Origin: Clostridia bacterium
Lineage (GTDB): Bacteria; Bacillota_A; Clostridia; Christensenellales; Aristaeellaceae
NCBI GenBank assembly: GCA_017399225.1
Contig: JAFQEB010000086.1
Span: 62,001-126,000 of the forward strand
Length of the DNA stretch: 64,000 bases
Direction of reading: 5' to 3'
Position 1 is the stretch's first letter. Each line of letters starts with the position of its first letter. This document shows, piece after piece, positions 7,935 to 16,071 of the stretch. A program made the position numbers and the translations under genes. The notes below the pieces were generated by a model, which was not told where the DNA came from, did not search any database, and was given only the letters and a program-made list of their open reading frames with translations.

Positions 7935-7963
7935 TTGACTTTCCCTGTCAAAAATGGTAAAGT
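7935..7963 (+). promoter_or_regulatory. Promoter of the T-box operon
   Basis: TTGACT (7935-7940) and TAAAGT (7958-7963) are exactly 17 bases apart, with TGG just before the -10. Transcription should start near 7970, where the folded leader begins. Confidence 0.8.
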
Positions 7964-7969
7964 AGCAGC

Positions 7970-8243
7970 GTAGGCCGGACAGCTTCCGGCCATCCATACC
8001 TGGTTATGACGCAGACAAGTAAACGCTGAGGATCCGTCATCAGAGAGCTGCCGGTTGGTGCAAGGCAGCTGACGGCACAGCGCTGAATTCACTGCTGAGC
8101 CTCCAGCCCAAAGCCCTCCGGGGCCGCGTAAGCCTGAGACGGGTGCGCCCGATACCGCGCTGTGGAGGCCATTCCTGCGGGAGTGGCGAACTGAGGTGGT
8201 ACCACGGCCTGACCCGTCCTCTGCTGTATGCAGAGGCGTTTTT
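7970..8243 (+). promoter_or_regulatory. T-box leader with phenylalanine (UUC) specifier
   Basis: All canonical T-box parts are present. Stem I carries the 5' loop AAGTA (8017-8021), the AG bulge AGAGAG (8042-8047) and GGTG of the distal loop (8057-8060), flanked by CTGCC/GGCAG and CCGTC/GACGG stems. The 3' side of the specifier loop reads GAA-TTC-A (8085-8091) between AGCG and CTGC. That puts the codon TTC (Phe) in the standard position. The T-box bulge is AGGTGGTACCACGG (8194-8207). The terminator stem is CCTCTGC/GCAGAGG (8218-8236) followed by TTTTT. Uncharged tRNA-Phe should therefore switch on the downstream operon. An extra hairpin (GGCCGGA/TCCGGCC, 7973-7991) precedes stem I. Confidence 0.95.
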
Positions 8244-8273
8244 ATTTATCACCTACACAAGGAGCGAGCGACG

Positions 8274-9908
8274 ATGCTGATCACCGAGTACCTGGAGAGA
8301 AATGCCCGGCTCTACGGCATGGAAACCGCGCTGGTGGAGATCAATCCCTCCGAGGAGCGCGACAACGCCGTCACCTGGCGCGATTACAATCTGATCGAAA
8401 GCGCAAACCCGGACGCCCCCTATCGCCGGGAGCTTTCCTGGGCGGATTTTGACCGCCGGGCCAACCGCTTCGCCAACCTGCTGCTCTCCCGCGGGCTGCA
8501 AAAGGGCACCAAATGCGCAATCCTCATGATGAACTGCCTGGAGTGGCTGCCGATCTACTTCGGCATCCTCAAGGCCGGCTGCATCGCAGTGCCGATGAAC
8601 TTCCGCTACTCCGCGGAGGAGATCAAGTACTGTCTGGATCTGGCAGACGTGGACGTGCTGATCTTTGGCCCGGAATTCGTCACCCGCATGGACACGATCG
8701 CCGATCAGGTAAACCTGCGCTTCACCTTCTACGTCGGCAAAAACGGCCCCGCCTACACCGAGGACTGCATCCGCCTGATGGGCTACTGCTCCACCTCGGC
8801 GCCGCCGGTCGCACTGACGGATCAGGATTATGCCGCCATCTATTTCTCCTCCGGCACCACCGGCTTCCCCAAAGCCATCCTGCACAATCACCGTGCGCTG
8901 GCCTACTCCTGCGAGGTGGAGCAGCATCATCACGGCCAGACGCGGGAGGACGTGTTCCTCTGCATCCCGCCGCTGTACCACACCGGCGCCAAGATGCACT
9001 GGTTCGGCTCCCTCCTCTCCGGCGGCAAAGCGGTGCTCCTGCGCGGCGTGAAGCCCGAGTGGATCCTGCGCGCAGTGACCGAAGAGCGCTGCACCATCGT
9101 GTGGCTGCTGGTGCCGTGGTGCCAGGATCTGCTGGACGCCATCGACGCGGGCCGCATCAACCTGGATGATTATTACCTCGACCAGCTCCGCCTGATGCAC
9201 ATCGGCGCGCAGCCCGTGCCGCCCAGTCTGGTCAGCCGCTGGCTGAAGTACTTCCCCCACCACCAGTACGACACGAACTACGGTCTGAGCGAATCCATCG
9301 GCCCCGGCTGCGTGCACCTGGGCGTGGAGAATGTGCACAAAGTGGGTGCCATCGGCGTCCCCGGCTACAACTGGCTCACGAAGATCATCGATCCCCAGGG
9401 CAACGAAGTGCCCCAGGGCGAGGTGGGCGAGCTGGCGGTCAAGGGCGACGGCGTGATGCTGTGCTACTACAAGAACGAAGAAGCGACCAATGAAGTGCTG
9501 CATGACGGCTGGCTCTACACCGGCGACATGGCCCGCATGGACGAGGACGGCTTCATCTGGCTGGTCGACCGCAAGAAGGACGTGGTCATCTCCGGCGGCG
9601 AGAACCTGTATCCGGTAGAGATCGAGAACTTCATGCGCGCCTTTGACAAGATCAAGGACGTGGCGGTCATCGGCCTGCCTCACCCGCGTCTGGGCGAGAT
9701 CGCCGCAGCCATCGTAGAAATCAAGGAAGGAGTGGAATGCACAGAGGAGGAGATCAACCGCTTCTGCGAAGGAATGCCCCGCTACAAGCGCCCGCGCAAG
9801 GTCATTTTCGACAAGGTGCCGCGTAACCCCACCGGCAAGATCGAAAAGCCCGCGCTGCGCGAGAAGTACTGTAAGGGCAGGCTCGTGGAATCCCAGATCA
9901 CGGGGTGA
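8274..9908 (+). CDS. Acyl/aryl-CoA synthetase, AMP-forming (class I)
   Basis: A 544 aa adenylate-forming ligase that converts a carboxylic acid, ATP and CoA to an acyl-CoA. Core motifs are present: A3 YFSSGTTGFPKA (about residue 190), A5 NYGLSES, A7 YTGDMA (about 420), A8 RKKDVVISGGENLYPVEIE and the C-terminal catalytic lysine in PTGKIEKP. The ATG at 8274 lies 9 bases after AAGGAG, just beyond the T-box terminator; the frame extends upstream but only into the leader. As first gene of a Phe-responsive operon that also encodes IorAB, it probably activates an aryl acid such as phenylacetate, or a second related acid, because a PaaK-type ligase is encoded later in the operon. The true substrate is unknown. 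Confidence 0.92.
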   Translation: MLITEYLERNARLYGMETALVEINPSEERDNAVTWRDYNLIESANPDAPYRRELSWADFDRRANRFANLLLSRGLQKGTKCAILMMNCLEWLPIYFGILKAGCIAVPMNFRYSAEEIKYCLDLADVDVLIFGPEFVTRMDTIADQVNLRFTFYVGKNGPAYTEDCIRLMGYCSTSAPPVALTDQDYAAIYFSSGTTGFPKAILHNHRALAYSCEVEQHHHGQTREDVFLCIPPLYHTGAKMHWFGSLLSGGKAVLLRGVKPEWILRAVTEERCTIVWLLVPWCQDLLDAIDAGRINLDDYYLDQLRLMHIGAQPVPPSLVSRWLKYFPHHQYDTNYGLSESIGPGCVHLGVENVHKVGAIGVPGYNWLTKIIDPQGNEVPQGEVGELAVKGDGVMLCYYKNEEATNEVLHDGWLYTGDMARMDEDGFIWLVDRKKDVVISGGENLYPVEIENFMRAFDKIKDVAVIGLPHPRLGEIAAAIVEIKEGVECTEEEINRFCEGMPRYKRPRKVIFDKVPRNPTGKIEKPALREKYCKGRLVESQITG

Positions 9909-9915
9909 TCTGAGA

Positions 9916-9953
9916 TCCCAAATTCGGAATGCGGAATTCGGAATTCGGAATTT
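9916..9953. repeat. Short tandem repeat in intercistronic gap
   Basis: A GGAAT(T/G)C unit is repeated four times between the CoA ligase and the symporter (148-base gap). The rest of the gap is rich in GTAG triplets. No gene or terminator is visible. Confidence 0.6.
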
Positions 9954-10056
9954 GATTTGTGAGCCGGATCGGCAGAAGCATCGTAGGAACCCGTAGTTTT
10001 GTAGGAAGGTATCCCTGAAGCATTGTAGTCTATTGTAGTACGGAAGGAGTTTCATC

Positions 10057-11634
10057 ATGGATCTGTTCATTAAGTTAGGTATGCTCGTCGTATTCTTCGC
10101 TGTCACCATTGCCATTGGCCTGTACTGCCGTAAGCATTCCACCGACGTCAACGGCTTCGTCCTGGGCGGCCGCAGCGTCGGCCCGTGGCTGACCGCCTTC
10201 GCCTACGGCACCAGCTACTTCTCCGCAGTCGTGTTCGTCGGCTATGCCGGTCAGTTCGGCTGGAAGTACGGCATCGCCGCCACCTGGGCCGGCATTGGCA
10301 ACGCCCTGTTGGGCTCCCTGCTGGCATGGGCCGTGCTGGGACGCCGCACCCGTATCATGACGCAGCATCTTGATTCCGCGACGATGCCGCAGTTCTTTGA
10401 GAGCCGCTTCAAGAGCCCTACGCTCAAGCTGGCTGCTTCGGCCATCGTCTTTATCTTCCTGATCCCCTACACTGCCTCCCTCTACAACGGCCTGTCCCGT
10501 CTGTTTGAGATGGCCTTCCCCTTCATTGATTACAGCTGGTGCGTCATCATCATGGCCGTGCTGACTGCCGTCTACGTCATCGCCGGCGGCTACATGGCCA
10601 CCGCTATCAACGACTTCATCCAGGGCATCATCATGATCGTGGGCATCGTCGCCGTCATTGGCGCGGTGCTGGCTGACAACGGCGGCTTCCTGAACGCGCT
10701 GAGCGAGCTGGGCAAGATCCCCGTGGAAGGCACAGGGATGCCGCTGGACGGCACGCCGGGCGGCTTTGCCTCCTTCTTCGGCCCCGACCCGGCGAACCTG
10801 CTGGGCGTGGTCATCCTGACGAGCCTTGGCACCTGGGGCCTGCCCCAGATGGTGCAGAAGTTCTACGCCATCAAGAATGAAAAGCAGATCGGCAAGGGCA
10901 TGATCATCTCCACCATCTTCGCGGCGATCGTCGCCGGCGGCTGCTACTTCCTGGGCGGCTTTGGCCGACTGTACGACGTGGACGTGGCGACCGAAGGCTT
11001 CGACGCCGTGATCCCCACCATGCTGTCCGGTCTGCCCACGGTGCTGATCGCTCTGGTGATCGTGCTGGTGCTGGCAGCCTCCATGTCCACGCTGTCCTCC
11101 CTGGTGCTGACCTCCTCCTCCACCCTGACGCTTGACTTCCTCAAGGGCAAGATCGTCAAGAACATGGATGAGAAGAAGCAGCTACTCACCATGCGTGCGC
11201 TGATCGTTGTATTCATCGCCATCTCCGCCGTGCTGGCCATCGTGCAGCACAAGTCCTCTGTTACCTTCATCGCGCAGCTCATGGGCGTAAGCTGGGGCGC
11301 GCTGGCCGGCGCATTCCTCGCCCCCTTCCTTTACGGCCTGTACTGGAAGCGCACCACCCCCATCGCTGTCTGGTGTTCCTTCATTTTCTCCACCGTGGTG
11401 ATGCTGCTGAACATCGTGGCCAAGAGCGCCTTCCCTGCCATGCTGCAAAGCCCCATCAACGCCGGCGCCTTCTGCATGATCGCAGGCCTCGTAATCGTCC
11501 CCGTGGTGAGCCTCATCACCCCGAAGCTGGACAAGGCCCACGTCGAAGACGTCTTCTCCTGCTATAACCGCACGGTGACCGTGAACGTCACGGATTCCAT
11601 CGGCGACGCCGCAGAACCCGCCGTCAAGGCATAA
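10057..11634 (+). CDS. Sodium:solute symporter (SSS family), likely aryl-acid uptake
   Basis: A 525 aa integral membrane protein with about 13 hydrophobic segments, the normal SSS size. It has the family features near the N-terminus (FVLGGRSVGPWLTAFAYGTSYFSAVVFVGYAG) and AAWAGIGNAL-like and GGYMATAINDFIQG segments in the middle. Na+-binding residues are expected in segments 2 and 9 (SMSTLSSLVLTSSSTLT). GGAAGGAG lies 8 bases before the ATG. It is the only transporter in the Phe T-box operon, so I infer uptake of the acid that the two CoA ligases activate (for example phenylacetate). Relatives carry proline, pantothenate or acetate, so substrate assignment is contextual. Confidence 0.9.
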   Translation: MDLFIKLGMLVVFFAVTIAIGLYCRKHSTDVNGFVLGGRSVGPWLTAFAYGTSYFSAVVFVGYAGQFGWKYGIAATWAGIGNALLGSLLAWAVLGRRTRIMTQHLDSATMPQFFESRFKSPTLKLAASAIVFIFLIPYTASLYNGLSRLFEMAFPFIDYSWCVIIMAVLTAVYVIAGGYMATAINDFIQGIIMIVGIVAVIGAVLADNGGFLNALSELGKIPVEGTGMPLDGTPGGFASFFGPDPANLLGVVILTSLGTWGLPQMVQKFYAIKNEKQIGKGMIISTIFAAIVAGGCYFLGGFGRLYDVDVATEGFDAVIPTMLSGLPTVLIALVIVLVLAASMSTLSSLVLTSSSTLTLDFLKGKIVKNMDEKKQLLTMRALIVVFIAISAVLAIVQHKSSVTFIAQLMGVSWGALAGAFLAPFLYGLYWKRTTPIAVWCSFIFSTVVMLLNIVAKSAFPAMLQSPINAGAFCMIAGLVIVPVVSLITPKLDKAHVEDVFSCYNRTVTVNVTDSIGDAAEPAVKA

Positions 11635-11641
11635 TCCATCG

Positions 11642-11696
11642 TTGGTTCAACCCGGCGGCACGGCAGCTTTCCCTGTCGCGCCGCTCATTGAGCCAA
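11642..11696 (+). other. Long intercistronic stem-loop before iorA
   Basis: TTGGTTCAA (11642-11650) pairs with TTGAGCCAA (11688-11696). Inside it, GGCGGC-A-CGGCAG (11654-11666) pairs with CTGTCG-C-GCCGCT (11673-11685). No T-run follows, so it is more likely an RNA processing or stability element than a terminator. Confidence 0.65.
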
Positions 11697-11724
11697 TGCT
11701 CCACTCAACATCAGGAGGTATCCT

Positions 11725-13461
11725 ATGAAGCAGCTGATGCTGGGCAACGAAGCCGTTGCCCGCGGTCTTTACGAAGCCGGATGCGCCTTTGTATCCAGCT
11801 ACCCCGGCACCCCCTCTACCGAGATCACCGAAGCCATCGCCAAGTACCAGGAGGTCTACGCCGAGTGGGCCCCCAACGAGAAGGTTGCGATGGAATCCGC
11901 CTTTGGCGCAAGCCTCGCCGGCAAGCGCAGCTTCTGCGGCATGAAGCATGTGGGCCTGAACGTCGCCGCCGATCCCCTGTTCACCATCGCCTACACAGGC
12001 GTGAACGCCGGCATGGTCATCGGCGTGGCGGATGACGCGGGTATGCACTCCTCCCAGAACGAGCAGGACTCCCGCCACTATGCCCGCGCGTCGAAGATCC
12101 CCATGCTGGAGCCTGCGGACTCTGCCGAGGCCATCGCCTTCTCGAAGCTCGCGTATGAGCTGTCCGAGCAGTTCGACACCCCGGTGCTTTTGAAGATGTG
12201 CACCCGCGTGAGCCACAGCCAGAGCGTTGTGGAATGTAGCGAGCGCGTGGAAGCCGTCAAGGAGTACGTCAAGAACCCCGCCAAGTACATCATGATGCCC
12301 GGCAACGCCAAGAAGCGTCACCCGGTCGTCGAAGCCCGCACCAAAGCCCTTATCGAGTGGGCGGAGACGGCTGAAATCAACCGCGTCGAGGATGGCGCCG
12401 ACCACACCCGCGGCATCATCACCTCCTCCACCTCCTACCAGTACGTCAAGGAGGTCTGCGGCGACAAGTACCCGGTGATGAAGCTGGGCATGATCTGGCC
12501 GCTGCCGGAGAAGAAAATCCGCGATTTCGCCGCCTCCGTGGACGAGGTGATCGTGGTCGAAGAGCTGGACAGCTTCATCGAGGCGCATTGCAACGCGCTG
12601 AACGTCGCGGTCACCGGCAAGGCGCTCTTCCCCTGCATCGATGAGTTCAGCCAGAACCTGGTGGCCGAAAAGCTGGGCATGACTGCCCCCACCGCCGGCG
12701 CGAAGGTCGAGGACGCCATCCCCGCCCGTCCCCCGGTCATGTGCGCGGGCTGCCCCCACCGCGGCCTGTTCTACACCCTGGCCAAGAACAAGATCACGGT
12801 ACTGGGCGACATCGGCTGCTACACTCTGGGCGCTGTGCCCCCGCTGGGCGCGGTGGATTCCGTCATCTGCATGGGCGCGTCCGTCTCCGGCGCCCACGGC
12901 TTCACCAAGGCCCTGCAGGGCAAGGCCGATGGCAACACCGTGGCTGTCATCGGCGATTCCACCTTCATGCACTCCGGCATCACAGGCCTGGTGAACGTGG
13001 CCTACAACGAGTCCAACGCGACGATCATCATCGTCGATAACTCCATCACCGGCATGACCGGCCACCAGCAGAACCCCACCACCGGCATGAACCTCAAGGG
13101 CGACCCCTGCACGAAGATCGACCTGGAGACCCTCTGCCGCGCGGTCGGCATCCGCCGTGTGCGCGTGGTGGATCCCTACGACCTCAAGCAGACCGAGGCC
13201 GCCATCAAGGAAGAACTGGCTGCCCCCGAGGCGTCTGTGATCATCAGCCGCCGCCCCTGCGCGCTGCTGAAGTACGTCAAGCACTCGAAGCCCGTCACCG
13301 TCAACAGCGACAAGTGCCGCTCCTGCAAGCTGTGCATGAAGATCGGCTGCCCGGCCATCTTCATGAAGGACGGCAAGGCCGCCATCGACAACACCCTGTG
13401 CACCGGCTGCGGCGTGTGCACCCAGCTGTGCCACTTTGATGCGCTGAAGGAGGCTGAATAA
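11725..13461 (+). CDS. iorA: Indolepyruvate:ferredoxin oxidoreductase, alpha subunit
   Basis: IorA is the thiamine-diphosphate, iron-sulfur subunit that interconverts aryl-pyruvates and aryl-acetyl-CoA plus CO2 with ferredoxin. The 578 aa protein has the usual order. An N-terminal pyruvate-ferredoxin-oxidoreductase domain contains SSYPGTPSTEITEA (about residues 25-38). A TPP-binding domain contains GDIGCYTLGAVPPL, GDSTFMHSGI and DNSITGMTGHQ (about 360-450). Two C-terminal 4Fe-4S motifs follow, CRSCKLCMKIGCP and CTGCGVCTQLC (about 530-570). AGGAGG precedes the ATG. It is followed one base later by iorB. The enzyme is reversible; control by a Phe T-box argues for the carboxylating direction here. 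Confidence 0.96.
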   Translation: MKQLMLGNEAVARGLYEAGCAFVSSYPGTPSTEITEAIAKYQEVYAEWAPNEKVAMESAFGASLAGKRSFCGMKHVGLNVAADPLFTIAYTGVNAGMVIGVADDAGMHSSQNEQDSRHYARASKIPMLEPADSAEAIAFSKLAYELSEQFDTPVLLKMCTRVSHSQSVVECSERVEAVKEYVKNPAKYIMMPGNAKKRHPVVEARTKALIEWAETAEINRVEDGADHTRGIITSSTSYQYVKEVCGDKYPVMKLGMIWPLPEKKIRDFAASVDEVIVVEELDSFIEAHCNALNVAVTGKALFPCIDEFSQNLVAEKLGMTAPTAGAKVEDAIPARPPVMCAGCPHRGLFYTLAKNKITVLGDIGCYTLGAVPPLGAVDSVICMGASVSGAHGFTKALQGKADGNTVAVIGDSTFMHSGITGLVNVAYNESNATIIIVDNSITGMTGHQQNPTTGMNLKGDPCTKIDLETLCRAVGIRRVRVVDPYDLKQTEAAIKEELAAPEASVIISRRPCALLKYVKHSKPVTVNSDKCRSCKLCMKIGCPAIFMKDGKAAIDNTLCTGCGVCTQLCHFDALKEAE

Positions 13462-13462
13462 T

Positions 13463-14035
13463 ATGAAGACGCAAAACATCATGATCGTCGGCGTCGGCGG
13501 TCAGGGCAGCCTCCTGGCCTCCAAGCTCCTGGGCCGCCTGCTGCTCACCAAGGGCTATGACATCAAGGTTTCCGAGGTGCACGGCATGTCCCAGCGTGGC
13601 GGCAGCGTCGTCACCTACGTCCGCTTCGGCGACAAGGTCTACTCCCCCGTCATCGACAAGGGCGAGGCGGACTACATTGTGTCCTTTGAGCTGCTGGAGG
13701 CGGCCCGCTGGACCGAGTTCCTCAAGCCCGGCGGCAAGCTGGTCGCCAACACCCAGCAGATCAACCCCATGCCCGTCATCACCGGCGCGGCGCAGTATCC
13801 CGAAAACCTGGCGGACAAGATGAAGGCCGCCGGCATCGACGTGGACGCCTTTGACGCTCTTTCCCTGGCCAATGAGGCCGGCAGCAGCAAGGCCGTCAAC
13901 ATCGTGCTGATGGGCCACCTGAGCCGCAATTTCGACTTCACCCTGGAGGAGTGGATGGAGGCCATCGAAAAGAGCGTGCCCCCGAAGTTCCTCGAATTGA
14001 ACAAGAAGGCCTTCATGCTGGGCCGCGAGGCATGA
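13463..14035 (+). CDS. iorB: Indolepyruvate:ferredoxin oxidoreductase, beta subunit
   Basis: A 190 aa gamma-domain subunit of the 2-oxoacid:ferredoxin oxidoreductase family, partner of IorA. It shows IMIVGVGGQGSLLASKLLG at the N-terminus and KVSEVHGMSQRGGSVVTYVRFG (about residues 37-58), both typical of IorB. Its start is one base after the iorA stop, with GGAGG inside the end of iorA, so the two are translationally coupled and should form the heteromeric enzyme. Confidence 0.96.
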   Translation: MKTQNIMIVGVGGQGSLLASKLLGRLLLTKGYDIKVSEVHGMSQRGGSVVTYVRFGDKVYSPVIDKGEADYIVSFELLEAARWTEFLKPGGKLVANTQQINPMPVITGAAQYPENLADKMKAAGIDVDAFDALSLANEAGSSKAVNIVLMGHLSRNFDFTLEEWMEAIEKSVPPKFLELNKKAFMLGREA

Positions 14036-14103
14036 GTCGAAAAAATCCCTACCGTACCCTGAACGCCGTGAGCGACGTTACACTTAAATGGGAGATGATC
14101 ACC

Positions 14104-15402
14104 ATGGCAAACTATTACCAGCCGGAGATCGAAACCGCATCGCGGGAGCAGATCCTGGCATGGCAGAACGAACGCCTCGTCAAGCAGGTGCAGCATGTGT
14201 GGGATAACGTCCCCTACTACCGCGCCAAGATGGAGGAGAAGGGCGTGACCCCCGCGGACATCAAGGGCGTTGATGACCTGCATAAGCTGCCCTTCCTGAC
14301 CAAGGCGGATCTTCGTGACGCCTACCCCTACGGCCTGTGCGCCAAGCCCCTGAAGGACTGTGTGCGCATCCAGTCCACCTCCGGCACCACCGGCCGCCGC
14401 GTCGTTGCGTTCTACACCCAGCACGACGTTGACCTGTGGGAAGACTGCTGCGCCCGCGCCATCATGGCCGCCGGCGGCACCAATGAGGACGTTGTGCAGG
14501 TCGCTTATGGCTACGGCCTGTTCACCGGCGGCCCGGGCCTCAACGGCGGTTCCCACAAGGTGGGCTGCTTGACCCTGCCCATGTCCTCCGGCAACACCGA
14601 GCGTCAGCTGCAGTTCATGACTGACCTGGAAGCGACCATTCTGTGCTGCACCCCCTCCTACGCCCAGTACCTGGCTGAGTCCATCGAAGAGGCAGGCCTG
14701 CGCGACAAGATCAAGCTCAAGGCCGGCATCTTCGGCGCTGAGGCCTGGTCGGAGGAAATGCGTCACGACATCGAAAACCGTCTCGGCATCAAGGCCTACG
14801 ATATTTACGGCCTGACCGAGACCTCCGGCCCCGGCGTCTCCTACGAATGCTCCGAGCAGACCGGTATGCACATCAATGAGGATCACTTCATCGCCGAGAT
14901 CATCAACCCCGAGACCGGCGAGGTGCTCCCCGAGGGCGAGAAGGGCGAGCTGGTCTTCACCGCCATCACCAAGGAGGCCTTCCCCCTCCTGCGCTACCGC
15001 ACCCGCGACATCTGCGTGCTGACCCGCAAGCCCTGCTCCTGCGGCCGCACCCATGTGAAGATGTCCAAGCCCATGGGCCGCAGCGACGATATGCTGATCA
15101 TCAAGGGCGTGAACGTGTTCCCGTCCCAGATCGAGACCGTGCTGATGGAGCAGGGCTACCCGGCCAACTACCAGATCATCGTCGACCGCGTGAACCACTC
15201 CGACACCTTCGAGGTGCTGGTGGAGATGGCGCCGGACAAGTTCTCCGACTCCCTGGCGGACATCGCCGAGCAGGAGAAGAAGCTGGTCGCCGCGCTGAAG
15301 GCCATGCTGGGCATCTACGCCAAGGTGCGCATCGTCTCCCCCAAGAGCATCACCCGCTCCGAGGGCAAGGCCGTGCGCGTCATCGACAAGCGCAAGATTT
15401 GA
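14104..15402 (+). CDS. paaK: Phenylacetate-CoA ligase (PaaK family)
   Basis: A 432 aa AMP-forming ligase of PaaK length. Motifs include QSTSGTTGRRVVAFYT (P-loop, about residues 88-103), YGYGLFTGGPGLNGG, DIYGLTETSGPGVSYEC (about 238-254), LLRYRTRDIC, and GRSDDMLIIKGVNVFPSQIE (about 320-339). The C-terminal lysine lies in SEGKAVRVIDKRK. The ATG at 14104 follows GGGAG. The longer open frame overlaps iorB and has no ribosome binding site. In this operon it would make phenylacetyl-CoA (or indole/hydroxyphenyl analogues) as the substrate that IorAB carboxylates to the aryl-pyruvate. paaK-iorAB linkage is common in anaerobes and archaea. Confidence 0.93.
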   Translation: MANYYQPEIETASREQILAWQNERLVKQVQHVWDNVPYYRAKMEEKGVTPADIKGVDDLHKLPFLTKADLRDAYPYGLCAKPLKDCVRIQSTSGTTGRRVVAFYTQHDVDLWEDCCARAIMAAGGTNEDVVQVAYGYGLFTGGPGLNGGSHKVGCLTLPMSSGNTERQLQFMTDLEATILCCTPSYAQYLAESIEEAGLRDKIKLKAGIFGAEAWSEEMRHDIENRLGIKAYDIYGLTETSGPGVSYECSEQTGMHINEDHFIAEIINPETGEVLPEGEKGELVFTAITKEAFPLLRYRTRDICVLTRKPCSCGRTHVKMSKPMGRSDDMLIIKGVNVFPSQIETVLMEQGYPANYQIIVDRVNHSDTFEVLVEMAPDKFSDSLADIAEQEKKLVAALKAMLGIYAKVRIVSPKSITRSEGKAVRVIDKRKI

Positions 15403-15417
15403 TGGAGGTGTAACAGA

Positions 15418-15849
15418 ATGAGCGTTCATCAGATTTCCATCTTCCTGGAGAACCGCGCCGGTCAGCTGGCGGAGATCACCCGTCTGCTGGCGGATAAGGG
15501 CGTGAACCTGCGCGCGCTGAACATCGCCGAAACGAAGGATTACGGCGTGCTGCGCCTGATCGTGGACGATGCGGAAAAGGCCACCGGCGCCCTGCTGGAG
15601 ACCGGCTGCATCCTGTCCATGACCCCCGTGATGGCCGTCGTCGTGCCCGACGTCGCCGGCGGCCTGGCCGAGGTGCTGGACGTGCTGGCCGAGGGCAATA
15701 TCGACGTGGAATACATGTACTCCATGTTCCCCATGGAGGGCGGCAAGGCTTGCATGGTCTTCCGTCTCAAGGACGAGGAGACCTTCGCCGCCAAGCTCAA
15801 GGCTCACGGCCTGCACGTGGCCACCAAGGACGAGCTGGGGCTGAAGTAA
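15418..15849 (+). CDS. Tandem ACT-domain protein
   Basis: A 143 aa protein made of two ACT folds: HQISIFLENRAGQLAEITRLLADKGVN (residues 3-30) and a second unit starting near MAVVVPDVAGGLAEVLDVLAEGNIDVEY (about 73-100). ACT domains bind amino acids and act as regulatory modules. Small paired-ACT proteins commonly accompany PaaK-type ligases. GGAGG precedes the ATG and it is the last gene of the T-box operon. A reasonable inference is feedback sensing of phenylalanine or another aromatic amino acid, possibly acting on the ligase. Confidence 0.88.
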   Translation: MSVHQISIFLENRAGQLAEITRLLADKGVNLRALNIAETKDYGVLRLIVDDAEKATGALLETGCILSMTPVMAVVVPDVAGGLAEVLDVLAEGNIDVEYMYSMFPMEGGKACMVFRLKDEETFAAKLKAHGLHVATKDELGLK

Positions 15850-15870
15850 GCGCAAGTATTTTGTAAACAG

Positions 15871-15903
15871 CAGAAGCCGATTCGTTCGGCTTCTGTTTTT
15901 TCA
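15871..15903 (+). terminator. Terminator of the T-box operon
   Basis: CAGAAGCCGA (15871-15880) pairs with TCGGCTTCTG (15886-15895), and six T residues follow. It is a strong Rho-independent terminator 22 bases past the ACT gene. Confidence 0.93.
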
Positions 15904-15957
15904 TCGGCGTGACAGAAGTATCGTTACCTGTCTGAACTCACTTTTGCATTCTGCCAA

Positions 15958-15986
15958 GTGACAAAATCCATTATCTGTGATATACT
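15958..15986 (+). promoter_or_regulatory. Promoter of the flavoprotein/xpt operon
   Basis: GTGACA (15958-15963) and TATACT (15981-15986) are 17 bases apart. The start near 15993 leaves a leader of about 80 nt, in which I do not see the conserved core of a purine riboswitch. Confidence 0.7.
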
Positions 15987-16071
15987 ATATGCAACATGCT
16001 GTATCCCTCGGAGCAGCCCGGGGCGGCCTGCCGGTCGTTCCTGTTTTGGGATTGGTTTAGGAGGCATCACA

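Noticed and set aside
13672..15855. Minus-strand open frame of 727 codons opposite iorB, paaK and the ACT gene
   Set aside because: A shadow of three well-supported genes; composition is dominated by His, Leu, Gly and Gln and it lacks motifs.
15993..16071. Possible purine riboswitch upstream of the flavoprotein/xpt operon
   Set aside because: The leader is about 80 nt and lacks the conserved purine-aptamer loop sequences and a terminator.
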